NCBI GenBank assembly: GCA_937891245.1
Contig: CALAGB010000227.1
Span: 1-9,461, forward strand
Length of the DNA: 9,461 nucleotides
Source of the DNA: an uncultured Thermomicrobiales bacterium
Lineage (GTDB): Bacteria > Chloroflexota > Chloroflexia > Thermomicrobiales > Thermomicrobiaceae
Direction of reading: 5' to 3'
Part shown: piece by piece, positions 7,094 through 9,461 of the stretch
How the letters are laid out: each line of letters starts with the position of its first letter
How positions within the stretch are numbered: position 1 is the stretch's first letter
The notes under the pieces: generated by a model
The model's input: the letters and a program-made list of their open reading frames with translations, nothing else
What the model was told of the DNA's origin: nothing
Databases searched by the model: none
Made by a program: the position numbers and the translations under genes

Positions 7094-7123
7094 TTCACTG
7101 GTGCTTGAGTCCAACATGACAAT
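7094..7123 (+). promoter_or_regulatory. Possible weak promoter of the MFS exporter gene
   Basis: TTCACT (7094-7099) and GACAAT (7118-7123) are spaced 18 bases, each matching the sigma70 consensus at 4 of 6 positions. Transcription would start near 7130, less than 10 bases before the ATG at 7139. That would make a nearly leaderless mRNA and fit the lack of a ribosome binding site. The evidence is weak, and co-transcription from the peptidase gene is equally possible. Confidence 0.2.
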
Positions 7124-7138
7124 GGCAAACTGCTCCCG

Positions 7139-8425
7139 ATGAGGGTGCCGGCTGCCGCTGCGTCGCTGCGCTATCGCGATTTTCGACTCATCTGGTTCGG
7201 CCAATTTGTTTCAACGCTCGGTACGCAGATTCAGACGGTGGCGCTTGCCTGGCTGGTCTACGATCTCACTGGATCGGCGGCCGCGCTCGGGGCTGTCGGG
7301 CTGGCGCGCGCCATTCCGATGATTCTGTTGTCGCTGTTCGGCGGCACACTGGCCGATCAGGTCGATCGGCGGCGGTTACTCATCGTCTCGCAGAGCATTC
7401 TCGCGACGTTCTCGGCGTTGCTGGCGCTCTTTGTCTCGCTCGGCCTGACCGACCTTGCGCTCCTTTATGGCTTCGCGGCGGTGACGGCAGCGGCTTCGGC
7501 CTTCGATTCGCCGACGCGGCAGGCGATCATCCCGGCGCTCGTGCCGCGTGACCGGCTGGCCAACGCGCTGACCGTCAACGTCCTGGCCTACAACACTGCG
7601 TCGGTCGTCGGACCGGCCATCGGCGGCATCGTGCTGGCGGCGCTCGGCGCCTCGGTCTCCTTCTGGATCGACGCCAGTTCGTTTATCGCGGTCGTGACGG
7701 CGTTGCTCATGATGCGCGAACGGCCGGCGGTGCCAGCACCGGTGAGGCGCGGCATTCCGGCGTTGCTCGATGGACTCAGTTTTCTCAAGGATCATTCAAT
7801 CCTCTGGCAACTTATGCTGATTGACTTCCTCGCCATGCTCTTCGCCTCCACGCTCGGGCTCTTGCCGGTCTTCGCGCAGTCGGTTTTCGATGCCGGTCCG
7901 CGTGCGCTTGGCTACCTCTACTCGGCGCCGAGTGCCGGCTCGGTGCTTGGTGCGGCGATCTTCGCCATGATCCCGATGCCGCGCGCACCGGGCCGGGTCG
8001 TCGCCATCGCCATCGGTTTTTACGGCCTCGCGCTCGGGCTGTTCGGACTCTCGAACCACTTCGTGCTGGCGCTGCTGTTGCTGGCCGCGGCGGGAATGCT
8101 CGATTCAGTGAGCATGGCCACGCGGCAGACGGTGCGACAGCTGGCAACGCCCGACGAGTTTCGCGGCCGCATTGGCGCCGTCTCAAGCATGTTTTCGGCC
8201 GGTGGTCCACGCCTCGGTGACTTCCAGAGCGGCCTCGTTGCCAGCCTGATCGGCCCACGAGGCGCTATGGTCTTTGGCGGCGGCGCCTGCTTTCTGATGG
8301 CGATGAGCTCCGCCGCCTGGGCGCGACGGCTCTGGACCTATCGCGGCGAAGAAGAGATGGTTTCGCCGGCCGGACAGCCCGACCACACCGTTCGCTCGAC
8401 CGTTGGTACCGTCCGCGACGACTAG
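7139..8425 (+). CDS. MFS transporter, MFS_3 / EntS-like exporter group
   Basis: A 428-residue inner-membrane protein with about 12 hydrophobic helices, the normal size for major facilitator transporters. It opens with LRYRDFRLIWFGQFVSTLG, typical of the MFS_3 group that includes enterobactin and macrolide exporters. The motif-A loop between helices 2 and 3 is GGTLADQVDRRR (68-79). Other group hallmarks are DSPTRQAIIPALV (123-135), GPAIGG (158-163) and FRGRIGAVSSMFSAGGPRLGDFQ (341-363, RGRIGAV at its core). The last 30 residues form a polar cytoplasmic tail. It would export a small molecule using the proton gradient; the substrate cannot be inferred from its neighbours. The start is the only in-frame ATG before a stop at 7106-7108. 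It has no Shine-Dalgarno sequence and its first base overlaps an 8-codon frame beginning at 7116. A GTG at 7145 is the alternative start. The gene lies 96 bases after the peptidase. Confidence 0.92.
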   Translation: MRVPAAAASLRYRDFRLIWFGQFVSTLGTQIQTVALAWLVYDLTGSAAALGAVGLARAIPMILLSLFGGTLADQVDRRRLLIVSQSILATFSALLALFVSLGLTDLALLYGFAAVTAAASAFDSPTRQAIIPALVPRDRLANALTVNVLAYNTASVVGPAIGGIVLAALGASVSFWIDASSFIAVVTALLMMRERPAVPAPVRRGIPALLDGLSFLKDHSILWQLMLIDFLAMLFASTLGLLPVFAQSVFDAGPRALGYLYSAPSAGSVLGAAIFAMIPMPRAPGRVVAIAIGFYGLALGLFGLSNHFVLALLLLAAAGMLDSVSMATRQTVRQLATPDEFRGRIGAVSSMFSAGGPRLGDFQSGLVASLIGPRGAMVFGGGACFLMAMSSAAWARRLWTYRGEEEMVSPAGQPDHTVRSTVGTVRDD

Positions 8426-8525
8426 CGCGATTCGACGTATGGGAACTAAACGCGGCCGGCCGGAGTCTTACGTAGAGACGCGGTGATGTACTGCCTGTCG
8501 ACGAACGGTGCAAAGGTGGCCGGCT

Positions 8526-9461
8526 ATGGCGATGAAAAAGCAAGCGATGCTCATCACAGTTCTCGTTCTCGGTGTGATGACACTGCTGAGCGGGTGCGGA
8601 GCGCAAAGCGAACCTGGACCGGGAGGGAGTGTCGCAACGCCGGGAACCCCGGACACTCCTCACTACCTGCCGGATCATCTGAGGATTGTCAGCGATGAAC
8701 CCGCGCTTCCGCCCCCGGGAGCCACGTTTGCGACGCCTGAAGCGTCGCAACCGGAAGTGACCGTGACCGACGTCGCCCAGGTGCGGCAGCTCTACACCAC
8801 GATCTACGCTCTGCCCGCCTTACCACAGGATCGGGCGTGCACGGCGGAGCGTGGTCCGCATTACACGTTGACCTTCCTGCAGGGCGAAGCCACGGTGGCC
8901 ACCGTAGAGTTCCATCGTGATGGCTGCTGGCCGGTGTTTATCGCGGGCGATTCAACGACACGCGAAGGTTCGAAGGCGTTCGTGCAGCAGCTCGACCAGG
9001 CGATCATCAGCGCGTCGCCCCTGCTCAAGCCGGACCGTTTCGCCATCGCCACCGCTCCGAATCCGCTCCAGGCACCGCAGAGCGCGCTCATCACGTCCGC
9101 GACGACCGCGCAGCAACTGTATGACGCCATGCTGGCGCTGCCCCGATCGGACGCCGGACAGGGCTGCAGCAGTGCACCCTTGCCGACCTACCAGATCGTG
9201 TTCTTCAGTGGCGATCAGTCGGTGCCCGCATCCGTAGACAACGGGTGCCAAACGGCAGAGATCAATGGTGGTTACCACTGGCGCGGCGGTCGCTTCGTGA
9301 CGAACGAGCAATTCCGGAGCCTGCTGCAATCGATCGTGTCCGGAGTAACCCTCGAACCGGCAAAGCCGGACCAGCTCTCACGTGAGATGACCACACGCCA
9401 AACCTCCAGCCTTACCGTGGCGGTGAGCGACGATCAACTGGTGCAGGCGCTGTACGATCAG
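8526..9461 (+). CDS. Lipoprotein with tandem copies of a ~110-residue Cys-pair domain (3' end outside the window)
   Basis: An open frame of 312 codons that continues past the window end. AAAGGTGG (8512-8519) lies 6 bases before the ATG at 8526. The N-terminus has lysines, a hydrophobic stretch and the lipobox Leu-Ser-Gly-Cys with Cys24, so the mature protein should be lipid-anchored on the outer face of the cytoplasmic membrane. A Pro/Gly/Thr-rich linker follows (about 25-78). Then come two related domains (about 81-161 and 190-272), and a third begins near 299. Shared features are QLYxxxxALP at the start (Leu-Tyr at 89-90 and 198-199, then 309-310), one cysteine about 15 residues later (Cys105, Cys214), a beta segment TLTFLQG or QIVFFSG, a second cysteine (Cys134, Cys241), and a closing helix with Phe-x-x-x-Leu. 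Each domain probably holds one disulfide. I recognise no named family. It is 100 bases downstream of the MFS gene and may be separately transcribed. Confidence 0.88.
   Translation, partial: MAMKKQAMLITVLVLGVMTLLSGCGAQSEPGPGGSVATPGTPDTPHYLPDHLRIVSDEPALPPPGATFATPEASQPEVTVTDVAQVRQLYTTIYALPALPQDRACTAERGPHYTLTFLQGEATVATVEFHRDGCWPVFIAGDSTTREGSKAFVQQLDQAIISASPLLKPDRFAIATAPNPLQAPQSALITSATTAQQLYDAMLALPRSDAGQGCSSAPLPTYQIVFFSGDQSVPASVDNGCQTAEINGGYHWRGGRFVTNEQFRSLLQSIVSGVTLEPAKPDQLSREMTTRQTSSLTVAVSDDQLVQALYDQ

Noticed and set aside
5954..7204. A 416-codon open frame on the minus strand opposite the S9 peptidase
   Set aside because: It covers the catalytic half of the peptidase, which has an intact Ser-Asp-His triad. 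The antisense product is Arg-rich, without domains or a ribosome binding site.
7376..7795. A 139-codon minus-strand frame inside the MFS gene
   Set aside because: It is extremely rich in Arg, Asp, Glu and His, the typical mirror of a hydrophobic transmembrane gene read backwards.

Overview
The window reads as an ordinary chromosomal stretch of a GC-rich (roughly 60% or more by eye) free-living bacterium. Shine-Dalgarno sequences are clear, starts are mostly ATG and genes are spaced normally. The monooxygenase resembles the Thermus-type HpaB I recall. The other contents are a cytosolic S9 peptidase, a TolB-like propeller anchored by one membrane helix, an MFS_3-type exporter and a repeat-domain lipoprotein. 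Together these would suit a Chloroflexota lineage such as Thermomicrobia, but that placement is inference and no marker gene here proves it. No transposase, integrase, CRISPR array, rRNA gene or phage gene is visible.

Layout. (1) Positions 1-55, minus strand: the 5' part of tRNA-Lys(CTT), cut by the window edge. (2) 56-464: about 400 bases without a credible gene, holding two adjacent perfect hairpins at 126-162. (3) 465-653, plus strand: a 62-residue protein with two membrane helices and a strong ribosome binding site. (4) 688-3644, minus strand: a compact three-gene operon, in transcription order a four-helix membrane protein with a Gly-Cys-Pro-Val-Cys-Asn-Lys motif, hpaB (flavin-dependent 4-hydroxyphenylacetate 3-monooxygenase, oxygenase subunit) and hpaD (type I extradiol dioxygenase). 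The gaps are 12 and 11 bases. (5) 3774-4973, minus strand: a membrane-anchored six-repeat beta-propeller protein. It diverges from (6) 5132-7042, plus strand: an S9 prolyl-oligopeptidase-type serine peptidase. The 158-base divergent spacer carries a good sigma70-like promoter for the propeller gene and a perfect 12-bp palindrome beside its -35 box. (7) 7139-8425, plus strand: an MFS exporter with no visible ribosome binding site. (8) 8526 to the window end, plus strand: a lipoprotein with tandem copies of a domain of about 110 residues, open at the window edge.

How the genes work together. HpaB would hydroxylate 4-hydroxyphenylacetate (or a related phenol) to the catechol, and HpaD would cleave that ring by the meta route. 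These are consecutive steps of one pathway. The flavin reductase (HpaC) that HpaB needs and the later meta-cleavage enzymes are not in the window. The remaining genes look like independent housekeeping or envelope functions. The parts with no recognised function are the Cys-motif membrane protein leading the hpa operon, the repeat lipoprotein and the 62-residue membrane protein.
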